From Spirochaetota bacterium (lineage in GTDB: Bacteria > Spirochaetota > UBA4802 > JAGODF01), in the NCBI GenBank assembly GCA_029974015.1, contig JARKUF010000039.1, positions 1-48,360 on the forward strand: a DNA stretch of 48,360 bases, in the 5' to 3' direction. The position numbers and the translations under genes are program-made. Positions 1 to 7,068 of the stretch are shown in pieces (position 1 is the stretch's first letter; every line of letters begins with the position of its first letter). The notes beneath the pieces were generated by a model. The model was not told the DNA's origin. It did no database searches and worked only from the letters and a program-made list of their open reading frames with translations.

Positions 1-18
1 CGCGCAAGCGCTTGCGCG
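1..18. repeat. perfect 18-bp palindrome
   Basis: The first 18 bases, CGCGCAAGCGCTTGCGCG, equal their own reverse complement. It lies downstream of the minus-strand gene ending at 65. There is no T-run next to it, so it is not an obvious terminator. Its function is unknown, and it may be the edge of something cut by the window. Confidence 0.4.
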
Positions 19-49
19 CCTTCACACACTTCCCGCTTTTATAACGCGA

Positions 50-66
50 AATGCCGTGACGGCATT
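50..66 (-). terminator. hairpin at the 3' end of the small minus-strand gene
   Basis: AATGCCG (50-56) and CGGCATT (60-66) pair around a TGA loop, and the right arm overlaps the stop codon of the gene at 65-454. Only a short T stretch follows on the minus strand, so this is a weak or rho-assisted terminator or a stabilising 3' hairpin. Confidence 0.35.
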
Positions 67-454
67 ATATCGACCTGGTATTTCGTATCTTGTTTGCGCG
101 GACAGAAATTAGCCCTGACGGGGTTATGATCTCCACGGATGCCTTGCGGGAGACTATGGCGCCCCGTATTACGCGCCCGCTGTATAGGGTTACCACATCT
201 ATCCTGCCGAACCGTGCCCGTATCTCCTGCAACGACATGGCACGGTTCAAAACGAGCTTATTGATCTCCTGGTCTATCTCCTTTTCCATTTCGAGGGCCT
301 TCTTCACGTTCGGGTCCTGAGTATCGCCCCTGTTCTCAATTTTATCTATCACGGGAACTGTATCGAAACGCTTAAGCTCAAGCTTCTCCACGGGGGAAAT
401 TTCCCGTTCCTTAACTGTGTCATCAACCACGATAGTGCGGGATGTTTCCACCAT
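65..454 (-). CDS. small conserved-type hypothetical protein with a C-terminal beta domain
   Basis: Protein of 129 residues that I do not recognise. Residues 1-75 are highly charged and probably helical or disordered (for example the KALEMEKEIDQEINKL stretch). Residues 80-125 alternate hydrophobic and polar residues with a Gly turn (LYSGRVIRGAIVSR, then TPSGLISV), as in a small SH3-like or LSm-like beta barrel. There is no signal peptide or membrane segment, so it is probably cytoplasmic. It is transcribed in the same direction as flaB and lies after flaB's terminator, so it probably has its own promoter. No good Shine-Dalgarno precedes the ATG at 454, so the start is uncertain. The coding frame is plausible, but the function is open. 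Confidence 0.6.
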   Translation of the reverse strand: MVETSRTIVVDDTVKEREISPVEKLELKRFDTVPVIDKIENRGDTQDPNVKKALEMEKEIDQEINKLVLNRAMSLQEIRARFGRIDVVTLYSGRVIRGAIVSRKASVEIITPSGLISVRANKIRNTRSI

Positions 455-548
455 AAAAATTTTATTTTTTAGATTCCCAGCAATTAGCTTGAAGCAATGG
501 AGTAAAGAAGTTGACCGCGGCCAGGTCCCGCAGTGATGGCAATAGAAA

Positions 549-575
549 AACGCCGGGTTGGGAGTGCCCGGCGTT
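549..575 (-). terminator. rho-independent terminator of flaB
   Basis: Read on the minus strand, AACGCCGGG and CCCGGCGTT form a 9-bp stem around a 9-nt loop, followed directly by TTTTTCTATT. It sits about 35 nt after the flaB stop codon. It is the cleanest intrinsic terminator in the window. Confidence 0.85.
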
Positions 576-608
576 CTTCTAATGAATGGTACTGCGATGT
601 TGGCTCAA

Positions 609-1457
609 TTACTTCAGAAGCTGTAGTACTGACTGGGACTTCATGTTCGCCTGGGCAAGCATTGCCGTGGCGGCCTGAGTGAGTATCTGGTATCTCACAA
701 AGGACGACATCTGCTCCGCCATGTCGGTATCGCGGATGCGGCTCTCCGAAGCCTGTACGTTTTCGTAGGCGTTCATGAGGCCCTTCGCCGCGTGCTCAAG
801 CCTGTTGTAGTAGGCTCCCAGGTCCGCGCGCTGTTTCGAGATGATCCGGAGCGCCTCGTCGGCAAGCCCTATCACCGCGTTCGCTTTCGCCGGAGTCGAA
901 ATCGAGATGAAGGTTAGTACCGTGGGGTTCCGGAGGCCCAGGGCCGCGCTGGTCATCGTCTCGATGAAAACCCTTTCCCTCTGGTGCATGTTCGGCCCCA
1001 TGTGGAACCACATCGACGCCGTGGGATTGAGGCGCGCGAAAGACCCCGTGAGAAGCTTCATCTTGTTGAATTCCGCCTGGGAAGATATCCGGTCGATTTC
1101 ATCAACAAGCTCAGATATTTCTACCTGGATCTGCTGACGGTCTTCCGGAGTGTAGATTCCGTTGGCGGACTGGACTGCGAGAACCCTTATCCGCTGTAAG
1201 ATATCGTGTGATTCCTGCAGGTAGCCTTCAGCAGTCTGGATGAGGGACATGCCGTCCTCGGTGTTGCGTTCGGCCTGCCTTAAACCCTGGATCTGGGACC
1301 TCATCTTCTCGGATACTGCAAGGCCGGAGGCGTCATCGCCGGCCCTGTTGATCCTCAGACCGGAGGAGAGCTTCTCAACGTCCCGTGTGATGCTCCAGTC
1401 GTGGAACTTTAATGTCCTGTGCGCGAATATCGCACTGACATTGTGGTTTATAATCAT
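609..1457 (-). CDS. flaB: periplasmic flagellar filament core protein FlaB
   Basis: Flagellin of 282 residues. The N-terminal D0/D1 part begins [10 protein letters not shown] and contains the flagellin block [20 protein letters not shown] (about 30-49). The C-terminal D1/D0 part contains [13 protein letters not shown] and ends [13 protein letters not shown]. The variable D2/D3 domains are absent, and the central segment [16 protein letters not shown] is typical of spirochaete FlaB. In spirochaetes FlaB forms the core of periplasmic flagella, sheathed by FlaA, and is exported by the flagellar type III system without a cleaved signal. The ATG at 1457 has a strong AGGAGG site with good spacing. 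It is followed by an intrinsic terminator and has a structured leader, so it is probably monocistronic and post-transcriptionally controlled. This is the best phylum marker in the window. Confidence 0.95.
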   Translation of the reverse strand: MIINHNVSAIFAHRTLKFHDWSITRDVEKLSSGLRINRAGDDASGLAVSEKMRSQIQGLRQAERNTEDGMSLIQTAEGYLQESHDILQRIRVLAVQSANGIYTPEDRQQIQVEISELVDEIDRISSQAEFNKMKLLTGSFARLNPTASMWFHMGPNMHQRERVFIETMTSAALGLRNPTVLTFISISTPAKANAVIGLADEALRIISKQRADLGAYYNRLEHAAKGLMNAYENVQASESRIRDTDMAEQMSSFVRYQILTQAATAMLAQANMKSQSVLQLLK

Positions 1458-1460
1458 TGT

Positions 1461-1498
1461 TTCCTCCTTGAAATATAATTACTATCATCCGTGATAGT
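1461..1498 (-). promoter_or_regulatory. flaB leader: GGA-loop hairpin plus Shine-Dalgarno, candidate CsrA target
   Basis: On the minus strand the leader contains ACTATCA-CGGA-TGATAGT (1498-1481), a 7-bp stem presenting GGA in its loop. The ribosome site CAAGGAGGAAA (about 1471-1461) contains a second GGA. The two GGA motifs are about 23 nt apart. In Bacillus subtilis, CsrA represses hag (flagellin) by binding a leader hairpin and a second site over the Shine-Dalgarno, and spirochaetes commonly carry csrA. Assigning CsrA here is inference from this layout. Confidence 0.5.
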
Positions 1499-1505
1499 CG
1501 GCACG

Positions 1506-1511
1506 ATTATA
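1506..1511 (-). promoter_or_regulatory. possible -10 element of flaB
   Basis: TATAAT on the minus strand would place transcription start near 1499, exactly at the base of the leader hairpin. No good -35 is present at 17 nt. The nearby GCCGACTA weakly resembles a sigma-28 -10, but its -35 is poor. The sigma factor cannot be decided from the sequence. Confidence 0.3.
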
Positions 1512-1850
1512 TTATCTTCGTTCCAAGTTTCGTCATATTCAAAAAATCGACTGAACCTAATATTCCCCAATTACGCCAGAATAATAGCGTTTATCGCTGT
1601 TTTTGCGAATTATTTGCCTATTTCTTATTATTTTGTAAAAATGCGAAGGAATAGCGCGATTGTGCGGAGGAGAATCTTAAGCGTGTTTTTTCGGCTTCGC
1701 TTTGCATGTTGGCGCGCATTTTTCTGGCGACAAAAAAGACTTGAAAGAATAGGGGGGTTGCTGTTTTCAGCATAGGTATCATCGAATTCTACACTGCGTG
1801 TTTATCAACACATAGGGTCGGGCGCCGTACCTCGATTATAAAAAACCCCC
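1512..1850. other. AT-rich divergent intergenic region between flaB and the PBP gene
   Basis: With the flaB leader this is about 390 bases of non-coding DNA, more AT-rich than its surroundings, between two divergent genes. It must hold both promoters. An open frame on the plus strand (1491-1775) has no family resemblance, an odd composition and no ribosome site, and I do not call it a gene. I see no clear plus-strand -35/-10 pair. Confidence 0.5.
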
Positions 1851-4403
1851 ATGTTAGGAAAATATAACGGAGTCAGCAATCGCTACAGGAAATCGCCCAC
1901 CAGGCCTGCGTCGGGGTCGGCAGGCCGCCGGTTTTCTGTGGACATACCGGGATTGCTTGGGGGGCTTTTTGGCCGGGCACGGGACCTGATTTCCCATCAT
2001 CGGACCCTGGTCCTGGGGATCGCGGCAGGGCTCTTCCTCGCTTTTGTGGTCATCATAATCATCGACTTTTTTCGCGTCCGTGATATCGCCGGGTACACTC
2101 CAAATGTCACCACGAAGATCTACGACCAGCGCGGAGAGCTTGTGGCTGAACTTTTTCGCCAGAAGCGCGAGGTGGTCCCCCTGGAACGCGTCCCGAAACA
2201 GCTCATCCAGGCCTTCATCGCCATCGAAGACAATGAATTCTACGAACATTATGGCATCAACATCAAGGGAATTGTCCGTGCCTTTTTCATAAATGTCTTC
2301 TCCGGCAGAATACGCCAGGGGGGGAGCACCATCACCCAGCAGCTTTCCAAGATACTCCTGACCTCCCGCGCCCGAAGCTTCTACCGAAAGATGAAGGAGG
2401 CCATCATCGCCATCATGATGGAGATGCATTACTCCAAGGATGAAATTTTAGCGCTTTATCTGAACCAGATTTTCATGGGCCACGGGACCTATGGCGTGGA
2501 GTCGGCGGCGCGGTTCTATTTTCAGAAACATGTCTGGGAGCTGGACCTGGCGGAATGCGCTCTGCTGGCGTCCCTTCCCTCGGCGCCGAACAGGTATTCC
2601 CCCATCCGGCACCCGGAGCGTTCAATGGAAAGGCATAAAATTGTCCTGGCGAAGATGGTGGAGTTAGGCTATATCACCATTCCCCAGGCGGAGCGCGCCT
2701 TTACCGGGTTCTGGCCGGACTATTACGCCTTCATCAGCAGTTTGCCCCCCACGTACAATGCCTGGTCCGCCAGGCTGGACCGCGCTCCCTGGTTCACCGA
2801 ATACGTGCGTCGCCAGCTTATAAAAAAATACGGAGAGGACAGGGTTTATGATGAGGGCCTCTCGGTGTACACCACCATGGACTTGAAGAAACAGATTGCG
2901 GCCCAGGAGGTCATGGCCGAGGCTACGAAACAACAGACCGTCACGTCGAGCCGCCTCGCCTTCCAGAACGACGAGTACTTCATTGAACAATTCACCGACC
3001 CGGTGGAGATGTACTCCTTGATGTTCGATATAAATCCGTTCCAGAAAACCGGCTCCGTGGAGAACCGCAAGATAAGCCGTCATATTCAAGAAAACGCCCT
3101 GGAGGAGATTGACCTGCTCAACCACCTGGTGGGGTTCTGGAACATCGGCGAGCTTTTGGACAGTTTCAGGAAGCGATACTACGACGAGCGGGAGTACCAG
3201 AACGTCGAGGGCTGTCTGGTGTCCATCAACCAGAATACGGGCTATATAGAGGCCCTGGTTGGTGGAAGCGAGTTTACTACAATAAACCAGCTCAACAGGG
3301 TCATTCAATCGCGCAGGCAGCCCGGGTCCGCCATCAAGCCCCTCCTCTTCGCCGCCGCCATGGAGACCGGCTCCTATTCCCCCGCGACTATGATGCTCGA
3401 CTCTCCCATCATCTTCATCGACCGCGAAGGGGCGGACTGGACCCCGGAAAATTACAATAGCGAATTCAAGGGCTTTATGACGCTCCGTTCCGCGCTGGAA
3501 CTTTCGGTGAACGTCGTTTCCGTGCGCTTAGCCGAGGCCCTGGGCATAGACCATGTGCTAAACGGCTACTACCGGCTCCTCAATTTCACCTCCAGTGAAG
3601 ACAAGGCCAGGATTCCGCGTAATCTGTCCATAGCCATCGGTTCCTTCGACGTGACTCCCCTGGAGCTCGCCCGGGCCTACGCCATCATTGCCAATGGTGG
3701 AAACAATGTGATCCCCTTTTCCATCCGTCAGGTGAAGGACCGCAATGGTAAGGTCCTGGAAGACAATGAGGCGGAGGTGCGCAAAGAGCTGAAAAAAATG
3801 GAAGAGAAGGGCACCCTCCGCGTTATCAAGGCGGAATCGGCGCAGGTGATGATCAGCATGCTGCGCTCAGTGATCCAGAAGGGCACAGCGAGGGCCGCCG
3901 GCATAGGGAGGCCCGCGGCGGGGAAAACCGGCTCCACCAACAACTGGCGCGACGCCTGGTTCGTGGGATTCACCCCGCAGCTCACCACCTGCGTCTGGTT
4001 CGGCTACGACGCCCAGGGCCTTTCCCTCGGGATAGGCCAGGCGGCGGCGGGCGTGGCGGCGCCGGTATGGTCCCGGTACATGAAGCGGGCCCTCCAGGGG
4101 GAGCCGGTGATGGACTTTCCGGTCTATGCCGGCCTTCATGAGACTGTGGTGTGCGCCCGAACCGGGCTCCTTCCCACATCTAGCTGTAAGCTCACGATCA
4201 ACGAAGTTTTCCCCGAGGGGACCGTGCCCGAAAAGCATTGTGATATCTGCCCATCAATCGAGCAGAACATTGACCTCACGGAATCGACGCCGGACTCCAA
4301 TATTAGCGAGGGCCAGCGCTCTTCCATTTTGAAAAACCTTAAAAAGAGAAAAAAATCCGATACATCGGTCCTGGACGGCCTGGGGAACGATCTTCTCCGT
4401 TAA
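1851..4403 (+). CDS. mrcA: class A penicillin-binding protein (PBP1A type)
   Basis: Bifunctional peptidoglycan glycosyltransferase/transpeptidase of 850 residues, anchored in the inner membrane and acting in the periplasm. A basic cytoplasmic tail is followed by one membrane helix (about 53-73). The GT51 domain carries EDNEFYEHYG with catalytic Glu126, GGSTITQQLSK (about 156-166), KDEILALYLNQIFMG and ESAARFYF. The transpeptidase domain has SxxK at Ser493 (GSAIK), SxN at 552-554 and KTGS at 692-695, all intact. The tail has a Cys-bearing segment (CARTGLLPTSSC and HCDIC), as often seen in PBP1A proteins. Length is normal. The ATG at 1851 lacks a convincing ribosome site, so the exact start is not certain. 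It is divergent from flaB and followed closely by the ChaN-like gene. Confidence 0.95.
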   Translation: MLGKYNGVSNRYRKSPTRPASGSAGRRFSVDIPGLLGGLFGRARDLISHHRTLVLGIAAGLFLAFVVIIIIDFFRVRDIAGYTPNVTTKIYDQRGELVAELFRQKREVVPLERVPKQLIQAFIAIEDNEFYEHYGINIKGIVRAFFINVFSGRIRQGGSTITQQLSKILLTSRARSFYRKMKEAIIAIMMEMHYSKDEILALYLNQIFMGHGTYGVESAARFYFQKHVWELDLAECALLASLPSAPNRYSPIRHPERSMERHKIVLAKMVELGYITIPQAERAFTGFWPDYYAFISSLPPTYNAWSARLDRAPWFTEYVRRQLIKKYGEDRVYDEGLSVYTTMDLKKQIAAQEVMAEATKQQTVTSSRLAFQNDEYFIEQFTDPVEMYSLMFDINPFQKTGSVENRKISRHIQENALEEIDLLNHLVGFWNIGELLDSFRKRYYDEREYQNVEGCLVSINQNTGYIEALVGGSEFTTINQLNRVIQSRRQPGSAIKPLLFAAAMETGSYSPATMMLDSPIIFIDREGADWTPENYNSEFKGFMTLRSALELSVNVVSVRLAEALGIDHVLNGYYRLLNFTSSEDKARIPRNLSIAIGSFDVTPLELARAYAIIANGGNNVIPFSIRQVKDRNGKVLEDNEAEVRKELKKMEEKGTLRVIKAESAQVMISMLRSVIQKGTARAAGIGRPAAGKTGSTNNWRDAWFVGFTPQLTTCVWFGYDAQGLSLGIGQAAAGVAAPVWSRYMKRALQGEPVMDFPVYAGLHETVVCARTGLLPTSSCKLTINEVFPEGTVPEKHCDICPSIEQNIDLTESTPDSNISEGQRSSILKNLKKRKKSDTSVLDGLGNDLLR

Positions 4404-4446
4404 ATTCACCTTGACAGAGGCGCTGCCGCGTCGTAGGCTTTGCGCC

Positions 4447-5355
4447 ATGAGTCCTGGGGCAACAGGCGGGTTATCTGCGTGCCTCGCGGTTTTCGCTTTT
4501 ATTGGCGTTCTGTTCTCAGCGCCGATGAAAGCGGAGGCCCGTCAGGCATGCCGCCTCTTCAGGGGAGACGGGTCTCCCCTGTCGTTTGAGTCTGCAATCG
4601 CTGTCCTTGCCGAGGCCGACATTGTCCTTTTCGGGGAGGTCCACGGGAATGCGCTTATCCACTGGATGGAAAGGGAATGCGCCCGCGGCCTCCACGACGC
4701 GAAAAAGGGAATGCTTGACCTCGGCGCAGAGATGCTCGAATCGGACCAGCAGCCCCTCGTCGACGATTACCTCCGTGGACTTGTTTCCGAAGGGGCTTTT
4801 CTGCGCGACGCGCGCCTCTGGCCGAACCACCGCCGGGACTACCAGGCGCTCCTCTCCTTTGCCCGTGAAAAACATCTTGCCTTCACCGCCACATCACCGC
4901 CGGGGCGCTATGCTGCTGTCGTCTTTAAAAGCGGACTCAAGGCGCTTGAGAAATCATGCCCGGAGGACCATCCGTGCAGGGCACATATTGCCATTCTCCC
5001 TGTTGTTCCGCCATCTGCGGATATTTTGGGGGATGATAAAGGTTTTTCTCTTGAATGGAGGCGCATCCACCTCCGGGGCAACTTTAAGGAAGCCCAGGCT
5101 TTGAAGGACGCCACCATGGCCAGGCATATTCTTTCGGCCAGGCGTCCGGGAAGGACTTTTCTGCACTTCAACGGGCGCGGCCATTCGGACTTCCGCCGGG
5201 GCATAACGGAGTATCTGCTCACGGCGGCTCCGAACCTCAAGATCGTCACGGTCTCCCCGGCGGTTCAGGACGATATATTCATCCTTGAGGAGCAATCAAA
5301 AGGCAGGGCCGATATCATCATAACCATACCCTCAAATTTTCCGGGAGGGGATTAA
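4447..5355 (+). CDS. ChaN-like (haem-uptake/TIKI-EreA superfamily) exported protein
   Basis: Protein of about 302 residues with a hydrophobic export segment at the N-terminus, then a domain that begins by reporting GEVHGN and later contains MLDLGAEML, RRDYQALLSFAR and, near the C-terminus, FNGRGHSDF. The Glu-x-His-Gly-Asn start and late Gly-His are the marks of the ChaN/DUF399 family, related to TIKI and erythromycin-esterase folds. ChaN of Campylobacter binds haem at the outer membrane; function varies across the family. It follows the PBP gene by about 40 nt, so they are probably co-transcribed. A TTG at 4411 would add 12 residues including RRR, which makes a better signal peptide n-region. 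ATG 4447 is given as the safer start. No lipobox is obvious. Confidence 0.75.
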   Translation: MSPGATGGLSACLAVFAFIGVLFSAPMKAEARQACRLFRGDGSPLSFESAIAVLAEADIVLFGEVHGNALIHWMERECARGLHDAKKGMLDLGAEMLESDQQPLVDDYLRGLVSEGAFLRDARLWPNHRRDYQALLSFAREKHLAFTATSPPGRYAAVVFKSGLKALEKSCPEDHPCRAHIAILPVVPPSADILGDDKGFSLEWRRIHLRGNFKEAQALKDATMARHILSARRPGRTFLHFNGRGHSDFRRGITEYLLTAAPNLKIVTVSPAVQDDIFILEEQSKGRADIIITIPSNFPGGD

Positions 5356-5361
5356 AATAAT

Positions 5362-5400
5362 GGCAATCTCTAATAATTGGGTTTTTCCGCCCGCCTTCGG
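5362..5400. repeat. left half of the dispersed palindromic repeat
   Basis: Begins GGCAATCTCTAATAATT and runs through TTTTTCCGCCCGCCTTCGG, that is, the left arm and loop of the family, then stops. The missing right arm appears about 1.55 kb away at 6955-6986. Confidence 0.6.
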
Positions 5401-5488
5401 AATGCAGTCTGGATGATGTTGTGGAACATGTAAAATAGCTTCGTCCATCGGCGGAGCGGAAGATATATGCAAAGGGAGGTTGCGCTGT

Positions 5489-6103
5489 ATGCCAGTGAAA
5501 GCGAAAAAAGCCGGGCCATCAACGCAGAAAAAAGCCAAGAAAAAGCCCACTGCAAAAAAGCCCGCGGCGAAAAAGACGGCAGTGAAAAAGCCTGCAAAAA
5601 AGGCCGCACAGACAAAAACTTCGAAGGGAACAGCATCCAAAAAACCGGTAAAAACCGGGAAAAAAGCCGCGCCGAAAAAAGCCGTTACCGGCGCCCGGGG
5701 CCCGGCGGTGGAGAAAACTGCCCCGAAGAAGCCGGCAGCGGTAAAAGACGCGAAGAAGGCCGCTGCTACTCCCGCCCCTGCACCGGCGGAAGCCCCGGTA
5801 TTGGCTGAGGAAGTGAAGGGAAGCGATAAGTATTCCATCGACGTGACGGAAGGCCAGGACAACAGGTATTTCGTTATCAAAGTGAACAACTACCGTAATT
5901 TCTTTTCACTTGAGGAGATGAGGAAGATAGTGCGCCTCTGCCATGATGCACAGGACGAACGTGATGGGGCGGCGCGGCTTTTCGGCTGGTTTAAGGTGAA
6001 CCGGAACGATGTGATCATCAACACGAAGATTGAGGGGAGCCTCGACCCCGCCCTGGCTACCATCTACAATTATCTGGTGAACACCTACACTTCGAGGGGT
6101 TGA
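5489..6103 (+). CDS. histone H1-like lysine/alanine/proline-rich protein with an unknown C-terminal domain
   Basis: Protein of 204 residues. Residues 1-100 are built of AKK/PAKK/AVKKP-type units, like the tails of eukaryotic H1 and bacterial H1-like proteins (Hc1, AlgP), which bind DNA through charge. Residues 105-204 form a folded-looking domain (YSIDVTEGQDNRYFVIKV, LFGWFKVNRNDVIINTKIEG) that I do not recognise. The ATG at 5489 was chosen because GGGAGG lies 9 nt upstream; a TTG at 5480 would overlap that spacing. There is no signal peptide, so it is probably a nucleoid or RNA-associated cytoplasmic protein. The tail's low complexity makes homology by composition unreliable. It converges with pyrK, only 2 nt between stop codons. 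Confidence 0.75.
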   Translation: MPVKAKKAGPSTQKKAKKKPTAKKPAAKKTAVKKPAKKAAQTKTSKGTASKKPVKTGKKAAPKKAVTGARGPAVEKTAPKKPAAVKDAKKAAATPAPAPAEAPVLAEEVKGSDKYSIDVTEGQDNRYFVIKVNNYRNFFSLEEMRKIVRLCHDAQDERDGAARLFGWFKVNRNDVIINTKIEGSLDPALATIYNYLVNTYTSRG

Positions 6104-6105
6104 AC

Positions 6106-6915
6106 TTAAGGGGCGCAGGACAGCGCGCCGGTATCTTCGTAGATGTTTTGCCAGAGGACGGCCCGTCCGTCTAAGACGGGCCCGTCAACGCAGGCCCTTT
6201 TATTGCCGGAGACCGTCTCCACGGCGCATCCCGAGCAGAGGCCCACTCCACAGCCGAAGTAGTTCTCCAGGGAGACCTCAATGAGGCACGGGGCGTCGCG
6301 GAATATCTCTACTGTGCGCGCCATCATTGCCGCGGGGCCGCAGGCGTATATGGCATCGAATCCACCTTCGGCGGCTAATTCCTTTGCCGCGTCAGTGGAG
6401 AATCCCCGGTCGCCGCAGGAGCCGTCGTCGGTGATGAAGCGTATCCGGTCCGCCGCCGATTCGTAGCGCTCCCGGAGAAAGACGCAATCCAGGGAGCGGG
6501 CGCCGTACACGCAGGTGACCTTCACGCCCCTTTCCCGCAATCGCCGCGCGAGGAAGTAGAGCGGCGCGTTCCCCACGCCGCCCCCCACCAGAAGGGCGGA
6601 CCCGCTTTCCAGGAGGGTAAACCCTCTGCCAAGGGGGCCGATGATATCGATATTGCCGGGCATCGCCCCTTCCCGCAATAGTGAAGTTCCTTTTCCCACC
6701 ACTCGAACGACAATATCCACCACAGAGCCATTGCTGTCGTGAATGGAGAATGGACGCCGAAGAAGCGGGTCATGGGTATTTCCAACGCGGATATTGACAA
6801 ACTGGCCCGGCCGGGACCTGGCGGACCCGATGTCGATTCGCATGAGGAAGTGGTCCTTCGCCACGTCTACGGGTTTTTCAATGAGGATTGCCATAGCGCG
6901 AAACCGGTATTTCAT
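6106..6915 (-). CDS. pyrK: dihydroorotate dehydrogenase electron-transfer subunit (PyrK-like)
   Basis: Ferredoxin-reductase-type protein of about 269 residues. An FAD-binding barrel carries RRPFSIHD, a nucleotide-binding domain carries LLVGGGVGNAPL, and the C-terminal 2Fe-2S site uses four cysteines (about 222, 227, 230, 242) in the pattern CGVGLCSGC...CVDGP, which is diagnostic for PyrK. In class 1B enzymes PyrK passes electrons from orotate formation (PyrD) to NAD. No pyrD lies nearby, so it may pair with a distant subunit or serve another oxidoreductase. Upstream codons to 7053 are open but run through a half repeat copy and look non-coding. ATG 6915 gives a normal N-terminus, and ATG 6894 is an alternative. 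Neither has a clear ribosome site. Confidence 0.85.
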   Translation of the reverse strand: MKYRFRAMAILIEKPVDVAKDHFLMRIDIGSARSRPGQFVNIRVGNTHDPLLRRPFSIHDSNGSVVDIVVRVVGKGTSLLREGAMPGNIDIIGPLGRGFTLLESGSALLVGGGVGNAPLYFLARRLRERGVKVTCVYGARSLDCVFLRERYESAADRIRFITDDGSCGDRGFSTDAAKELAAEGGFDAIYACGPAAMMARTVEIFRDAPCLIEVSLENYFGCGVGLCSGCAVETVSGNKRACVDGPVLDGRAVLWQNIYEDTGALSCAP

Positions 6916-6954
6916 GGGGCCCGGGCGGAGCGGGGCTGTCAATGTTTTTTTAGG

Positions 6955-6986
6955 AGAGCGGGAAAACCTGATTATTAGAGCTAGCC
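6955..6986. repeat. right half of the dispersed palindromic repeat
   Basis: GAGCGGGAAAACCTGATT followed by ATTAGAGCTAGCC matches the right arm and right end of the repeat family (ATATTAGAGGTTGCC). It lies between the divergent pyrK and sugar-kinase genes. The corresponding left arm is missing here. Confidence 0.55.
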
Positions 6987-7068
6987 ATGATAAAATATGT
7001 CTTGATACCCGATACTGCTCTGAATAAAAATGAGCCGTGGAACAGTACAGCAATCGGAGATATCAACC

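Noticed and set aside
1491..1775. Open frame of about 94 codons in the flaB-PBP gap
   Set aside because: No ribosome site, unusual composition and no family resemblance; it overlaps the flaB leader and promoter region.
6916..7053. Upstream extension of pyrK to 7053
   Set aside because: It reads through a half repeat copy and lacks similarity to PyrK N-termini.
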